A stretch of DNA of 64,000 nt from Megaustenia siamemsis. Its lineage: Eukaryota > Mollusca > Gastropoda > Stylommatophora > Ariophantidae. Every line of letters begins with the position of its first letter. The stretch's first letter is position 1. Of the stretch, positions 11,590-23,634 are shown piece after piece. Made by a program: the position numbers and the translations under genes. Location of the stretch: the NCBI GenBank assembly GCA_032433765.1, contig JAVIAB010000160.1, positions 32,577,852 through 32,641,851 of the forward strand, read 5' to 3'. Under the pieces are notes generated by a model that was not told the origin of the DNA, made no database searches, and saw only the letters and a program-made list of their open reading frames with translations.

Positions 11590-12005
11590 AGGCCTAGGCG
11601 ACCATCTGCTTCTGGGCTAAACTCGGTCAACAACTCATAGCTGACTGCTTGCTTCAGGATAGGCAAACATCAGAGCTGATCAAGACCCTACCCCACTTCG
11701 ATGTGGTGCTCTTGCAAGCAGATTAACCTGCATGACCAAGCGAGGAGAGATATTAAAAGAAGGGGAAGACTACTCTGTACTCAAAAATGCGCTTCCGAAG
11801 TCGCATGTGCTAAACTGAACGGCGCGAATATTACAACCTGACTGCAGACGGCAATGTAGTCCACCATTAACAGAAATGAGAGCCGTGGTAGTTCAGTTAT
11901 TATTGAAATGGCCAATAACAAGAGGGTCGGTATCAGTCTCAAGTGGCAGCTCCTCAATTCACCCAGCCTTAATGGGTACAGGATTTGTGAAGTAAAGTAG
12001 GGTGA
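11590..12005 (+). repeat. Dispersed repeat copy (family also at 21225 and 60440) with SINE-like end
   Basis: Shared blocks with 21225-21600 include agaccctaccccacttcgat, aacctgcatgaccaagcgag and tactcaaaaatg. The right part (about 11935-12002) carries a SINE-like ttcacccagccttaatggg and a degenerate aagtaaagtagggtgacccc. No coding content is seen; it is non-autonomous, of unknown class. Confidence 0.65.
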
Positions 12006-12039
12006 CCCCATCCCTCATCGAATTTAGAGATAAACTCAA

Positions 12040-12590
12040 ATACCAAATATACAACATATCATAAATACAACTTATAAATATAATATGTCATAGATAAACA
12101 TGTCATAAATACAACATATTTTAAATACAATATATCATAAATACGACATATCATAAAACAACATATAAATACAAGATGCTATAAATAAACATGTCATAGA
12201 TACAACATACCATAAATACAACATATCATAAATACAACATATTATAAATACGACATATCATAAGTAACATATCATAAATACGACGTATCATAAATACAAC
12301 ATATTATAAATACGACATATCATAAGTACGACATATCATAAATACGACGTATCATAAATACAACATATTATAAATACGACATATCATAAGTACAAAATAT
12401 CATAAATACGACGTATCATAAATACAACATATCGTAAACATGACATTTCATAAATACGACATATCATAAGTACAACATATCATAAATACGATGTATCATA
12501 AATACAACATATCGCAAATACGACATTTCATAAATACGACGTATCATAAATACAACATATCGTAAATACGACATTTCATAAATACAATGT
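12040..12590. repeat. AT-rich satellite of 14-16 bp units
   Basis: Degenerate tandem units built on ataaatacaacatatc and ataaatacgacatatc. Alternating taca/tacga variants give a second-order periodicity of about 30 bp. Confidence 0.93.
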
Positions 12591-12599
12591 GGGGCCTCG

Positions 12600-13075
12600 A
12601 ATAAAGCCACAGAGAACATGTAAAATAAACATAAAGTGGTATGGACCAGCTATAGTAACAGAAAGACATGGCAAACTACGACGTTACGGCAAAAACCTTC
12701 ATCAGATATAACACACAAACTATTACAATTAAACAAAGAAATCCAAGCACGAAAACAAAAAAACATAAAAAGATGGAAAAATAAAATTTGTTGTCGGTCA
12801 ATTGAAAATATTGATATTAACAATATAATCTTCAAACCTTCAAAGGCGTTTAGGGAAACCTTTCATTATTTTTGTTTTTAACAGAAGAAAATTGAGTGCT
12901 CATTGTAAAGATTAAAAACAAACCAACCAAAAGATTCTTGAAGAGGACAGCACGAAAAGAGAATTCCTAACAAAAATGAGAAAGAAGAAATCAAACTTTA
13001 TTTGTCATGTTACAATAAGACGGGAACACGAACATCAAGTAACTGGGGATGGAAAATATGGTTTGCAAGTATAAT
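12600..13075 (+). pseudogene. Mostly unassigned; weak LINE tail relic at 12930-13070
   Basis: From about 12930 the + strand reads DSTKREFLTKMRKKKSNFIC with a following HVT and REHEHQVTGDGK, resembling the LINE tail pattern (HIMRRGKLEYLVTTGKM) at 10730. Heavily decayed. The sequence from 12600 to 12930 holds nothing recognised. Confidence 0.4.
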
Positions 13076-14220
13076 TGTAAAATGTATTCCTAATTAACGG
13101 CTCGTGTTTACTCGGCTCTTGCCCGATGTTTCTGGTGTGGGTGGTCGTTGAATCTCTGGCTCTCGCACACGTGACAACCTCAGCTTCGTCGATCGCCACA
13201 GCATATATACTAAGTCGTTAGTGAAACCTGTTACGACCTCTGTACTTCGCGTTATCTCACTTTTCACTTCTATCAGGCTCGGATACAACACACACGTTTC
13301 ATGGTACACACAAGTCTCTCTGAATAAAACATCTTAAGACTTTATTGATAGAGTCCACTATAACAAGTCCTTAACAATAAATAACCCAGCGGTTTAACAT
13401 TCCCGCTCGGGTATCCAAGTAAAACAAACTAAGTGCACATGGTTCCGGAACTCATTTTACACTGCACTCTCCTCATGCATACAGTTGCTTCTCCTCTTGA
13501 ATGTTGGCTGATTATACTGCTCTCAACCTATTCTTGAAAAGTATTGCTACAACAGCCCCATAGTTGCTCTCATCGTAAGAGTTCTCTTCTAGTTTGTCTG
13601 TCATCTAAAACTATGTGAGTCTTCATGATAACAAAGTTCAACTCACTGTTACTATCTAGTCACTGAACATGTCTCCACTATGCTATCTTTCTCGTTTTAC
13701 CTGTGTTCTCCCTTACCTCTCGAACCCTCTACATGCCTTTAAATCTCTCGCCCCTCAGCCAATCAACAAACACTTCCTTAATTTCCCATCCAATGGATTC
13801 TCTTAACGTCCTCCCCTCTATTTCCCCTTCACCTCCCCCCTCCCCTATCTACTCACTTCTCCGTGTTTGTCACCTGTCTCTACAATCATAAGACTCTCCT
13901 CTCTACTTAAACAACCACATTCGCACTTCTCGGAAATGTCACTTTCCCAAACATACGGTGTTTTTCAACTCTCTCCACACTGTCCCTACTCCCCTTATTT
14001 CCTAACATTCCTACATTCTCGTTTACATGGACAACATGTAAGGATAGGGAGCACTGGTAATAGAGATAGAAGATACTGGATAACTTGACATTGTGGACCT
14101 GCAGACTGTTGCTAGCGGAGTCGATGCCCTTCTAATGTGAGATTACTATGAAAGATGTGAGCACCTCCCCCAATCGGTACGACAAATGAGTAAACATATT
14201 TAAACACCGTAATTGTTGTA
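13076..14220. other. Unassigned intronic sequence, C/T-rich from 13.6 kb
   Basis: No protein family is recognised in any frame. An aataaa-like site near 13325 and a cacacacgtttcatgg stretch could belong to an old retroelement terminus, but no repeat partner or target duplication is seen in the window. Confidence 0.4.
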
Positions 14221-14221
14221 T

Positions 14222-14330
14222 TTCAGCCGGTAGCTCAGTGGTTGCTGAATTAGACTACAATAGAAAAGAGGTTGTGTTCGATTCCTATCCACGGCATCTT
14301 TGTTCATCTAATTGTTTTGTTGCTAGGTGT
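14222..14330 (+). mobile_element. tRNA-derived SINE head, fragment
   Basis: A-box-like gccggtagctcagtggttgc and B-box-like gtgttcgattcc with a tactac-type linker. The head matches the SINE at 8618 but the body is replaced after about 90 nt. Confidence 0.65.
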
Positions 14331-14389
14331 AATGAGTTGTTATGCTCTTGCTAATGTGGCGTGTTACTAGCAACTGTGAGGAGGCTGAG

Positions 14390-14475
14390 GTGACTGCGTG
14401 GTTCAGAGGTAAGACGTCGGCCTAAGTACTTGAAGTTCCCATGTTCGAATTTCATAGATGATGAGACTTTTTCCA
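14390..14475 (+). mobile_element. Second tRNA-like SINE head, different family
   Basis: gtgactgcgtggttcagagg carries an A-box-like block and ccatgttcgaatttcatag a B-box-like block, at tRNA-like spacing. The sequence differs from the 8618 family. No acceptor-stem pairing is visible. Confidence 0.5.
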
Positions 14476-15169
14476 CTTCGAATTCTTGCTTTCTACGTGG
14501 CTACATTTTCTCCCGATCTCTTGGCAATAGGATCCGAAGTCTAGTTCTCTAACGGCGAAAAAACACGAAATCAAGAGTGGATTCTTCACATGTTAATGAA
14601 TCCATTGAGGTAGAAAAATGAAAAGAGTGTGTCAAAATGGTCGCTGCTCAGGCAAAATTAATAGGAATATTCTACCCCCAAATAAAAGTCAAAACTCGCG
14701 ACGATGAAAAAAAAAAAATCTGAGAGTAGCTGTGAGGTCTGACAATATTTGGTGGGTGGGCAAAGATGAAACCGCCTAATATGGTGTTGACAACATCACT
14801 GATACATATTTCGACGGTCTTTAGAAACAAGGGCACTAACTCTAGATTCCTGCTCGAGATTGGCGAAAAATTCTTTACTTTATCACAACATTTGTTCAGT
14901 CATAGACTTTGGAAACCACTGATATAAGGTGTCACTATATCAAGTCTTAGTTTATATCCTTTAAGAGGAACGGATTTCAGGGAACAATGATACTGTTACT
15001 GCTGTTTGTAGGGAAGTCCCTTGACAAACTTTGAGAACCCCTTTTAGAAAAGAAGCAGGGCCAAGACTTAGCGGAAACCCTTCAGGTGGGAAGTGACTTC
15101 AATCATCGAAATAATGTGAAATATTTTATATGTTCTGAAGCATTCTTCTTTGCTCTCTGTTATCCACAG

Positions 15170-15245
15170 GAGCAGGTGGACTTCTTGAAATATGTTACTG
15201 TTGCTGTGGTGCTATTGAGTACATGTGCAATTGTATTAGGTCCAG
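15170..15245 (+). CDS. Gene A exon d: first half of TM10
   Basis: The acceptor tgttatccacag ends at 15169 and the donor gtttgt starts at 15246. It reads [20 protein letters not shown] then IVLGP and leaves one base of the next codon (phase 1), which exon e completes as Val. The donor GTTTGT is weak, and a 600-bp tetranucleotide array begins within 10 bp of it. Confidence 0.85.
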
Positions 15246-15249
15246 GTTT

Positions 15250-15866
<617 letters not shown>

Positions 15867-15869
15867 TTA

Positions 15870-16400
15870 CAAACACTTAAAGCAAGTAAAAACACGTGAC
15901 CTCAAATATTTAGAAGGTCAGCTATCAGTGAAGGATAAAAATAGAGGCCTTAGTAGATAACAGAAGAAATAATGCAAACCACATACCTGAACAATGACAA
16001 CCAATTTTTTAAGGAAGAAATATGTTACGTTCATAAAATATAAAAATTACAATATTACAACAATAACAACAGTTTTATGACTGTACTGGTGTATCAATGA
16101 CATTGGCATTAAAACATAAATGTGAAATAAAAGTAATAACTACCAAAATGAAATGTGTGAAAAAATTACTGAAATTAAGATGAGGAGATAAAAATTAAAC
16201 GATAAATTAATAGAAGAAGTTATATACCAAAAATATACTGGTATATATAGTATAATGTTATACTTCATCGTCGCTCCTTTTTTCTGTTGTCAGTACATGT
16301 GCTTCATTATTTTTAGATTTTAGCTGTTTTCTAAAAGTGTAATTATTTCTTCATGTTTTGTTTTATTAAATGCTTTGAGGTAGTCTATAAAATATAGGTT
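15870..16400. other. Unassigned AT-rich intronic sequence
   Basis: No gene is recognised. Short TA-rich runs only. Confidence 0.45.
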
Positions 16401-16730
16401 TATATAGCGCTGTCGTTGAAGGGGGTCACCCAATGGATCGAACGGACGTCATCAATGCCCTCCGAGATGTGGGAAGGGCGCAGGACTTCGACAACCATGA
16501 GTCCACGTCACGGCTTTGGATGAAAGAGATGGCAGTTAAGATGGGCACAGTCAGGAACGAGAAACTTAGTGGGCGCATAAGAGGACTTATCCACCAACAC
16601 AGAACTGGAGTCGTCAGTCGCTGGACACTGAGGGACGTGCTGAGGAGGGGATCTAAGCATCTATGGACATGTTCGGAGCACAATGATGATGACTCGCAAA
16701 TAACTCAATACCAAACGAAATAATTTAGTC
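16400..16730 (+). pseudogene. LINE RNase H C-terminal tail fragment
   Basis: The + frame reads GVTQWIERTDVINALRDVGR, later LSGRIRGLIHQHRTGVVSRW, then SKHLWTCSEHNDDD. Copies at 19186-19400 and 37020-37320 share this tail; the 37-kb copy carries an upstream PGxGNERTDRLA motif that identifies it as downstream of RNase H in a non-LTR retrotransposon. The Cys/His-containing WTCSEHNDD end is a conserved tail. Confidence 0.75.
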
Positions 16731-17437
16731 AAAATCCTCTCACATGTTAATTGGATAACTAATTGCAAGAGATTGAGTTCGATCCAAATCGCTTTATTCG
16801 TTATTTAATGGGTGCGGGAATTCTCTACGAAAAGTTGTTTTTTATTGCCATGATGATGCACGATATGCTAACGGGAGACTGTGGGTTCGAAACGTGATGA
16901 GGCCAGAACTTGATAGCTGATAGCATTACATGTACATCAATGCATAGAGTCGTATATACTTACAGGATATTACTTAACAGCAAATTCACTTCTGCCGGTC
17001 AATATAGGATAGGCGGCAGGAACCACTGATGATCTGTTTGAAAAGTATTCCTTGTTGCAGTTTCCTTATATTCCAAGTCCGGCTTGCTAACGGAGCTACT
17101 GAGTCTAGTGCTCTGTGCGCATCGTGAGCTGTGTTTTTCATCCGGATCGTGTTCCGATATTCCGATTGTTTACAATGAACGATAATATGGAATGACGAAG
17201 GACAGTTGCGCTGTGTTTACTTTCTGTGCCGCTTGGCCTTATGTCTTTTGGCGTGTGCTGTAGCTGCTATGAAGGGGACTGCATCTGCCTTTCTTTGTTT
17301 GGATCTTTGAATGAGATGAATTTTAATAGGTTTGATTCTATTGGCACGAGGGGTTGAGCAAATGTGGATTTTAATTCGTTTGCAGTGATACCGGGGCCGT
17401 CGATTAACCATAACCATAAATTCACTTCTATTTCCAG
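16731..17437. other. Intronic sequence with decayed SINE-like pieces
   Basis: gattgagttcgatccaaatc near 16772 and gactgtgggttcgaaacgtg near 16880 resemble SINE B-box regions. Nothing else is recognised. The stretch ends in the polypyrimidine acceptor cttctatttccag at 17437. Confidence 0.45.
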
Positions 17438-17565
17438 TGTGTGCGTACTATGTGATCCTGGGAGAGATGTTTCCTCACAATGCCCGAGGGACTGGCTTTT
17501 CTGTTTCCATCTTGTTCCTGTTTGTTTCCTTCTTCCTGCAGTGTTATGCTATGCCCGTCATGATT
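17438..17565 (+). CDS. Gene A exon e: TM10 end, ExxPxxxRG loop and TM11
   Basis: Two bases complete the split codon (Val), then 42 codons read CAYYVILGEMFPHNARGTGF ... FFLQCYAMPVMI up to donor gtaagt at 17566. EMFPHNARG is the conserved cytoplasmic signature (ExxPxxxRG) of the sugar porter family. The residues before it, LGPVCAYYVILG, replace the usual GPGPIPWFIVAE. TM11 is strongly hydrophobic. Confidence 0.9.
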
Positions 17566-18404
17566 GTAAGTACGGTAGTCTACATTGACGTATTTGATGA
17601 TCGGTGGTGGTGTTTAGGAAGCGAAAATGGAGGAGCCAAATCAGAAACTCTCATTCACACCCATTTCACTGAAATAAATCAATGAAATGGGTCTGAATGA
17701 GAGGTGAAAGAATTAGGCGGAGAGTAGGACGGATGGGGAAGATGAATAATCGTCTATTATTTGTTTTGAAAAAAAAAAAAATGAAAAGACGAAAGTAAAG
17801 AAATATAAAATTCTTTAAAGAGAATGGCAGAAAGGAGAGAAAAGGTAAAAGAAAAGAGAAGAAGAAAGATGGAGTGGTAAAACCTAATAGAAGAAAGAGA
17901 GGCATAGGGAGAGAAAGGAATCATAGCTGATCGACCAACGTGGGAATGAATAGATTGTGAGGAGGAGGAGGAGGAGAACATATATTGGCTATTCTGAGAT
18001 CCTGTCTTTCAGGAAGGAGATAACAAGCCAGCTACAGTGACGATAGGCTTGTGGTAAAGACAAAGCAGGAAGTGTAAGGAAGGTGGAAGGAGACGAGTGA
18101 AAGGAAAGAAGTGGTATAAACAATGAAGACTAATACAAAAAAACAGAAATCGTGACTAAAGAACTGCTTAAAACAAAGTACAAAGAGGATATACACATTG
18201 TGATAGTAAGGAGAAGCTGAAGTTGGATAAGACACGTGTTCAGAGTTGGTGCAGAAATCAATTGTGAACGCCCACGTGCTTGTCATTGGAGAGATAGTGA
18301 AGGAGAGACCGACCAAAGGCAACTTAATGAGAATGGAGATATATAAGTGCACCCGGGATTTGGGCATTCTGCGAAGAGTGCTCACAGATCTAGCTAAATG
18401 AGGA
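17566..18404. other. Unassigned intronic sequence, purine-rich on + strand
   Basis: A long A/G-rich stretch (17700-17990) then sequence with weak LINE-tail character (about 18190-18395). Minus-strand open frames here reflect base composition. Confidence 0.4.
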
Positions 18405-19185
18405 GATGTTACTGTCTTTTTGTTACTGATGATTTTTTTTTGTTACTGATGTTGTTGCTGCTACTGATGTTTTTGTTACTGATGTTTTTGTTGCTGATGT
18501 TGTCTTCGTAACTGATGTTGTTTTTGTTATTAATATTGTTGTTGTTACTGTTGCTGTTTTTTGTTACCGATGTTGTTGCTGTTACTGATGCTGTTTTTGT
18601 TACCGATGTTGTTTTTGTTATTAATATCGTTACTATTGCTGTTTTTGTTACCGATGTTGTTTTTGTTATTACTATCGTTACTATTGCTGTTTTTGTTACC
18701 GATGTTGTTTTTGTTATTACGATCGTTACTATTGCTGTTTTTGTTACCGATGTTGTTTTTGTTATTACTATCGTTACTATTGCTGTTTTTGTTACCGATG
18801 TTGTTTTTGTTATTACTATCGATACTATTGCTGTTTTTGTTACCGATGTTGTTTTTGTTATTAATATCGTTACTATTGCTGTTTTGTTACCGATGTTGTT
18901 TTTGTTATTAATATCGTTACTATTGCTGTTTTTGTTACCGATGTTGTTTTTGTTATTAATATCGTTACTATTGCTGTTTTTGTTACCGATGTTGTTTTTG
19001 TTATTAATATCGTTACTATTGCTGTTTTTGTTACCGATGTTGTTTTTGTTATTAATATCGTTACTCTTTCTGTTTTTGTTACCGATGTTGTTGCTGTTAC
19101 TGATGCTGTTTTTGTTACCGATGTTGTTTTTGTTATTAATATCGTTACTATTGCTGTTTTTGTTACTGATGTTGATTGTGTTACA
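18405..19185. repeat. 48-bp minisatellite, about 11 full copies plus degenerate edges
   Basis: Unit gttactattgctgtttttgt plus taccgatgttgtttttgttattaatatc. Its length is a multiple of three and it lacks stops in several frames, so it is open on both strands (VFVTDVVFV on +, NKNNIGNKN on -). It abuts the LINE tail at 19186, whose left part is lost. Confidence 0.96.
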
Positions 19186-19400
19186 GATCTTACTCCTTTG
19201 GATGAAAAAAATTGGACTTAAAATGGACACAGTCAGAAACAATCGAGTTAGTGGCCACATAAAAGGACTTATCAACCAACACAGAACGGGAGTCGTTAGT
19301 TGTTGGAGGCTGCTGGGCTTGCTGAGGAGAAGATCTGAATATCTATGGACATTCTCTGAGATCAATAATGATAACCTGCAAATAATTCAGTAACTCAAAG
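19186..19400 (+). pseudogene. LINE RNase H tail fragment, truncated by the 48-bp array
   Basis: The + frame reads LLWMKKIGLKMDTVRNNRVS then LINQHRTGVVSCW and EYLWTFSEINNDN, a copy of the 16400 tail. Two Cys/His positions of the tail have changed. Confidence 0.7.
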
Positions 19401-19411
19401 AGAACAATTTC

Positions 19412-19497
19412 CACCGCCTCTGGTGAGATTCGAACTTGTGCTTTCTTTGTCCAGACACCGATGTCTTACCGTTTAGACCATCCACTCCCGCAGTTTC
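19412..19497 (-). mobile_element. tRNA-like SINE head next to gene A last exon
   Basis: The minus strand has gcgggagtggatggtctaaa (A-box region) and agttcgaatctcacc (B box). The ends do not pair as an acceptor stem, so it is a SINE or tRNA pseudogene. It ends 70 bp before the acceptor of exon f. Confidence 0.55.
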
Positions 19498-19569
19498 TTA
19501 CCAATAAAATTACGGATTACAAATTTCCTAAGCCACTCCTGAACACTGTATTTGTTTTTTATTTTGCAG

Positions 19570-19896
19570 AGAACCATGTCATCATACACGTATTTCTTCT
19601 TTTCCGGCATTAACGCAGCCATGGTCGTTTTCTGTATCTTCTGCGTGCCAGAAACCAAAGATAAAACTTTCGAGGAAATATCCAAAAACTGGACAAAGAC
19701 TAAACATGTTGACAGTAGCCAACAGTGTTCTACCAATACAAACTTAACAGACAGCCAGTCAAACGTTCAGAAAGACAATCAGAAAAATGGAGTTTATCTG
19801 GTTAACGTGACAGACTTTGATGTTAGAGGAGATAATGAAAGAAACCATATTAAAGAAACCAAGAAAAATGAATATGATATATGTACACATTTGTGA
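19570..19896 (+). CDS. Gene A terminal exon f: TM12 and C-terminal tail
   Basis: The acceptor gtttttattttgcag ends at 19569. The exon reads RTMSSYTYFFFSGINAAMVV ... CIFCVPETKDKTFEEI, the TM12 plus PETKxxxxEEI signature of GLUT proteins, then a 70-residue hydrophilic tail rich in Asn, Lys and Ser ending at TGA 19894-19896. The tail is long for the family and looks disordered; no di-leucine signal is obvious. Confidence 0.92.
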   Translation, partial: RTMSSYTYFFFSGINAAMVVFCIFCVPETKDKTFEEISKNWTKTKHVDSSQQCSTNTNLTDSQSNVQKDNQKNGVYLVNVTDFDVRGDNERNHIKETKKNEYDICTHL

Positions 19897-20459
19897 CACG
19901 TTTAAGGTAAATTATTTGATATTTTGTGATGTTATTTATTCACAAGAGCCAATTTATTCTTCGCATTTTCTTCTTCATAAAAAATAACGTCTATGTTGGC
20001 CAGGTCTATAGAAAGTGCGATTATTAAAATCGTTTTTCAGCTGTTAGGACAGTTCTAATGTGGTTTTTTCCCTGTATTTGAGTTAATTGGAAATTGAAAT
20101 TGTCGCCTATGTAGCCAAATAAGACATTCACTGAGTTCGACATAAACCACCGTTATAACTGCAGACCAGTTTGGAATCGTCGCTTATGCAGGTGAATAGG
20201 GCGTGTACGGAGGTTGACCTTGTCTACAGAATTTAACGACTCACGTGGGAAATACTGAGACAAGTGGTGGAGCGGATATTAAGAATTTTTAACTGCAATG
20301 AAACTGTTACCATGTATATAATTGAATTCTTCTTCTATTTCCTCTGTTTCTTTTTTCTACCTCATTTGTCTATAAGTGGCGAAGGGAGACATGGTCGCAA
20401 GTCTTTTATTATTTCAAAGGTTTTATATGCTGTACTATTTCTCTTTGAACTGAACTGCA
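19897..20459 (+). other. Gene A 3' flank / probable 3' UTR
   Basis: No coding content. The 3' UTR end cannot be fixed: the closest clean AATAAA followed by T/G-rich sequence is near 20898, which would place the SINE at 20460 inside the 3' UTR. Confidence 0.4.
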
Positions 20460-20675
20460 AAGAACAAGAGGTAGGGTTCGATCTCAACCCACGGCTTCCG
20501 GTTCACCCAGCCTTTAATGGAAATAGTTTTTTTCTGGAAAAGTAAAGCTCACGGGGGTAATACCAGCCACGTTACTCAAAAGAAATCATGTGCCGAAGAT
20601 CTGTAAAATTTGTGGTGACTAACACCATATTCTTTATACGCCACTTGGCGTGACCGGGGTACTTTACTTTTTTAC
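20460..20675 (+). mobile_element. SINE copy, 5'-truncated
   Basis: Starts near the B box (gtagggttcgatctcaaccc), continues with cggcttccggttcacccagc and ends in gccacttggcgtgaccgggg and a T-run. It matches the SINE at 8618. Confidence 0.8.
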
Positions 20676-21224
20676 AATTTCTCTTTGACTTTTCCTGCAT
20701 TTCGTTTACCCATCTTTTTTTTCACGGACTTCATTTGACAGAGGTCATGTCCTATCTATATAGAGATGTCCGTGCTATGCTCTTTATAAATATAAAAAAA
20801 ACCTACAATATCGCCTGTCTGATGTAATGTCGTTTCCACATTCTGTAAATGTTCATCTTCCATATACAATTATGAGCGTCAATTTTGTGATAAAAAAATA
20901 AAGTGATATGTAATGGTTTGTCCAAAAATTATGGTTGTTTAATTTTCTATTCTTGTAAGAAATGATGATACATAACATTCTTGCTAAATATTAACAATCG
21001 TCTCACAACTTGTTTAGAATGTGATTATTGTGTAATAAACGTTAACCAAATTGATTTTACTGAGAACTTATTTTGTTCATGTGATTTATTTATTGCTAGC
21101 TTTTTAAATTCTTTATTGACAGCAGTCATCACTATGTGATCATTTTTACGTCTTCTTTTTCTTATTTAATATTTATTTTCCCTTCACCTCTGGCATGCTT
21201 TGAATACAACTTCAGTTTTGGAGG
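20676..21224. other. Unassigned AT-rich sequence with possible poly(A) signals
   Basis: AATAAA at 20898-20903 and taataaac near 21031 are candidate polyadenylation signals for gene A. No coding potential is seen. Confidence 0.35.
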
Positions 21225-21600
21225 GAGGTGATGGCGCACCTCACAGCAGCAGAGCTGGAAGGGACCCACAGCTAATGACTTGCGCCAAGATTGGTGAACC
21301 AGAACCATCCAGACCCTGCTCCACTTCTCCGCGGTGCCTTTAGTAACAGACTAACCTGTCTAGTCTGGCCAAGCGAGTAGGGATCGAAGAGTGAAGACAA
21401 CCCGGTACTCAAAAATGTCGTGCTGAGGTCGGATGTGTTGGGCCGAAAGGCGCAAATATCACAGTTATACTACAAACCACAACACAACGCACACACACCC
21501 ACTTAATGTCCTTTTTAAGGACGGATGATGGAAGAGGAATTCTATAGTATATTAGAATACTTTAGTCATCGAGCGAACGCAAGCAAATATTGGATGTTTT
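21225..21600 (+). repeat. Dispersed non-coding repeat, best-preserved copy
   Basis: Blocks shared with 11590-11830 and 60470-60690: agaccctgctccacttctcc, tagtctggccaagcgagtag, cccggtactcaaaaatg, gttgggccgaaaggcgcaaatatcac (split), cacaacacaacgcacacaca and tcctttttaaggacggatga. No ORF. It could be a SINE, MITE or LINE 3' part. Confidence 0.7.
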
Positions 21601-21849
21601 GATTTTGTTCCTCCTTTGGTTTACATCGAAATGCAGCCGTGACCTGTACATTGTTGTAGAATTTTAAAAGATGTTCAGTATATCAAGTTGGTAACATAAT
21701 GCTCTATCTGCAATATTGACAGTATTGACACCAGTCAACAGTCAACCGACTGTAAAGTCAGAAAGATCAAATAAGAAAAGAGCAATTTTAAAAAAAGATT
21801 CATTACAAATACCAGTCCTTATTAAAAAAATCTAAATTTTCCAGCCGAT

Positions 21850-22195
21850 TGGTTACATCTTTTTTTCCTCATTTGCCTCTCACCGTCGAGAGGATATATA
21901 CCTCGCGGTCTTTTATTCTTCTGTTGGCCTCACCTGATTTTATGTTTCCTAGTATTTCATTATTATTCCATCATTTCATCTGTTTCGTTTTCGACCCTTG
22001 AATCTGGTGTTCTCGTAACGTTTATTAAAGGTTAGTTGTGTTTTGATCTTTCCTTCTCTCATTACGTGACCAAACCATTTTGTCTGTTGTTTCTTTATCT
22101 ATTCAGTGACGGAAATTATTCCTAACTTTTTTCTCAGTTTTCATTTCTGATCTTACCTCTATGGCTTTTTTTCTGTAATTCGTCTAACAGATTTG
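21850..22195 (-). pseudogene. LINE C-terminal tail relic
   Basis: Nucleotide similarity to the tail at 4890-5170: cgacccttgaatctggtgtt, ctcgtaacgtttattaaagg, gtgaccaaaccatttt and cctaacttttttctcag. Stops throughout. Confidence 0.65.
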
Positions 22196-22425
22196 ATATA
22201 CCATATAATGAATAGGGAACAGCTAAAATATATTATCACAAGTGGAAAAATTGAGGAACGAAGAAATAGAGGGAAGCAAAGAGAAAAGATACCAGACAGC
22301 TTAAGAGAATGACTTGACAGAAGGTCAACAGAAAATGATAAATAACAGTCGAGATAGAGAATTGTGGAGAGACATGATCACCTACGCCAACAAGCACGGT
22401 ACTTGATGATGATGATGATTATGAT
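22195..22425 (+). pseudogene. LINE 3' tail fragment
   Basis: The + strand reads MNREQLKYIITSGKIEERRN then KQREKIPDSLRE and ends ELWRDMITYANKHGT stop, followed by gatgatgat repeats. It has the same 3' end as the copies at 10480 and 32417. It is in the opposite orientation to the adjoining relic. Confidence 0.75.
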
Positions 22426-22529
22426 GATGTATTATTATCCCTTACCTGCGTGTGTGAAAGCTGGAAAACAACAAAAGTGATTGTGAGGTAACAACACTTT
22501 TGAAGACAAATGCCTAATTAGAATACACT

Positions 22530-22860
22530 GTGTACAATGACATGGATTCAAGACTCATTTAGAAATAATAGAAATGGACATGCAGCCTACAATTAGGGAG
22601 AGAAGGTGGACATATGTCGGCCATGTTTTGAGAAGCGACAACAAACGAATTTTAAAACAGTTTCCTCTATGGGAAACATCTGGATACAGTAAACGAGGAA
22701 GCTCTTGAGAGATGCTAAAAACAACACTTATAAGAGAAGCAAAATTGGCAGGCATAGACTATCAGATAAGATCAATCATCTCGCCAAGAACAGAGATGGG
22801 TGATGAAAAACACTACAGGCCCTATGTGAAATCTAGCATACATTGAATAATATGGAGATC
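22530..22860 (+). pseudogene. LINE 3' tail fragment from which a satellite has grown
   Basis: Readable pieces: MQPTIRERRWTYVGHVLR, then ETSGYSKRGSS, then SPRTEMGDEKHYRPYVKSSI and a stop. The terminal nucleotides (cactacaggccctatgtga, catctagcatacattgaata) are the first unit of the array that follows. Confidence 0.75.
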
Positions 22861-23634
22861 TCAATATAACACTACAGGCCCTATGTGACATCTAGCATAC
22901 ATTGAATAATATGGAGATCACAATATAACACTACAGGCCCTATGTGACATCTAGCATACATTGAATACTATCGAGATCACAATATAACACTACAGGCCCT
23001 ATGTGACATCTAGCATACATTGAATAATATCGAGATCACAATATAACACTACAGGCCTATGTGACATCTAGCATACATTGAATAATATCGAGATCACAAT
23101 ATAACACTACAGGCCCTATGTGACATCTAGCATACATTGAATAATATGGAGATCTCAATATAACACTACAGGCCCTATGTGACATCTAGCATACATTGAA
23201 TAATATGGAGATCTCAATATAACACTACAGGCCCTATGTGACATCTAGCATACATTGAATAATATGGAGATCACAATATAACACTACAGGCCCTATGTGA
23301 CATCTAGCATACATTGAATAATATCGAGATCACAATATAACACTACAGGCCCTATGTGACATCTAGCATACATTGAATAATATGGAGATCACAATATAAC
23401 ACTACAGGACCTATGTGACATCTAGCATACATTGAATAATATGGAGATCACAATATAACACTACAGGCCCTATGTGACATCTAGCATACATTGAATAATA
23501 TGGAGATCACAATATAACACTACAGGTCCTATGTGACATCTAGCATACATTGAATAATATGGAGATCACAATATAACACTACAGGCCCTATGTGACATCT
23601 AGCATACATTGAATAATATGGAGATCACAATATA
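22845..23634. repeat. 59-bp satellite, 13-14 copies, derived from a LINE 3' end
   Basis: Unit acactacaggccctatgtga plus catctagcatacattgaata plus atatggagatcacaatata. Copies differ at few positions (tatgg/tatcg, gatcac/gatctc, one missing c). Confidence 0.97.

Noticed and set aside
13076..13460. LTR of an endogenous retroelement
   Set aside because: No second copy, no primer-binding or polypurine tract and no gag/pol text nearby.
17757..18385. Minus-strand hydrophobic open frames (Phe/Ser-rich)
   Set aside because: Products of purine-rich intron sequence on the + strand, with no recognisable family.
18409..19393. Open frames of 318 aa (-) and 292 aa (+)
   Set aside because: A 48-bp repeat divisible by three without stops opens both strands at once. 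The ends are LINE tail sequence.
19412..19497. Functional tRNA gene
   Set aside because: A- and B-box-like blocks are present but the ends do not form an acceptor stem, and the anticodon region is not tRNA-like; a SINE head fits better.
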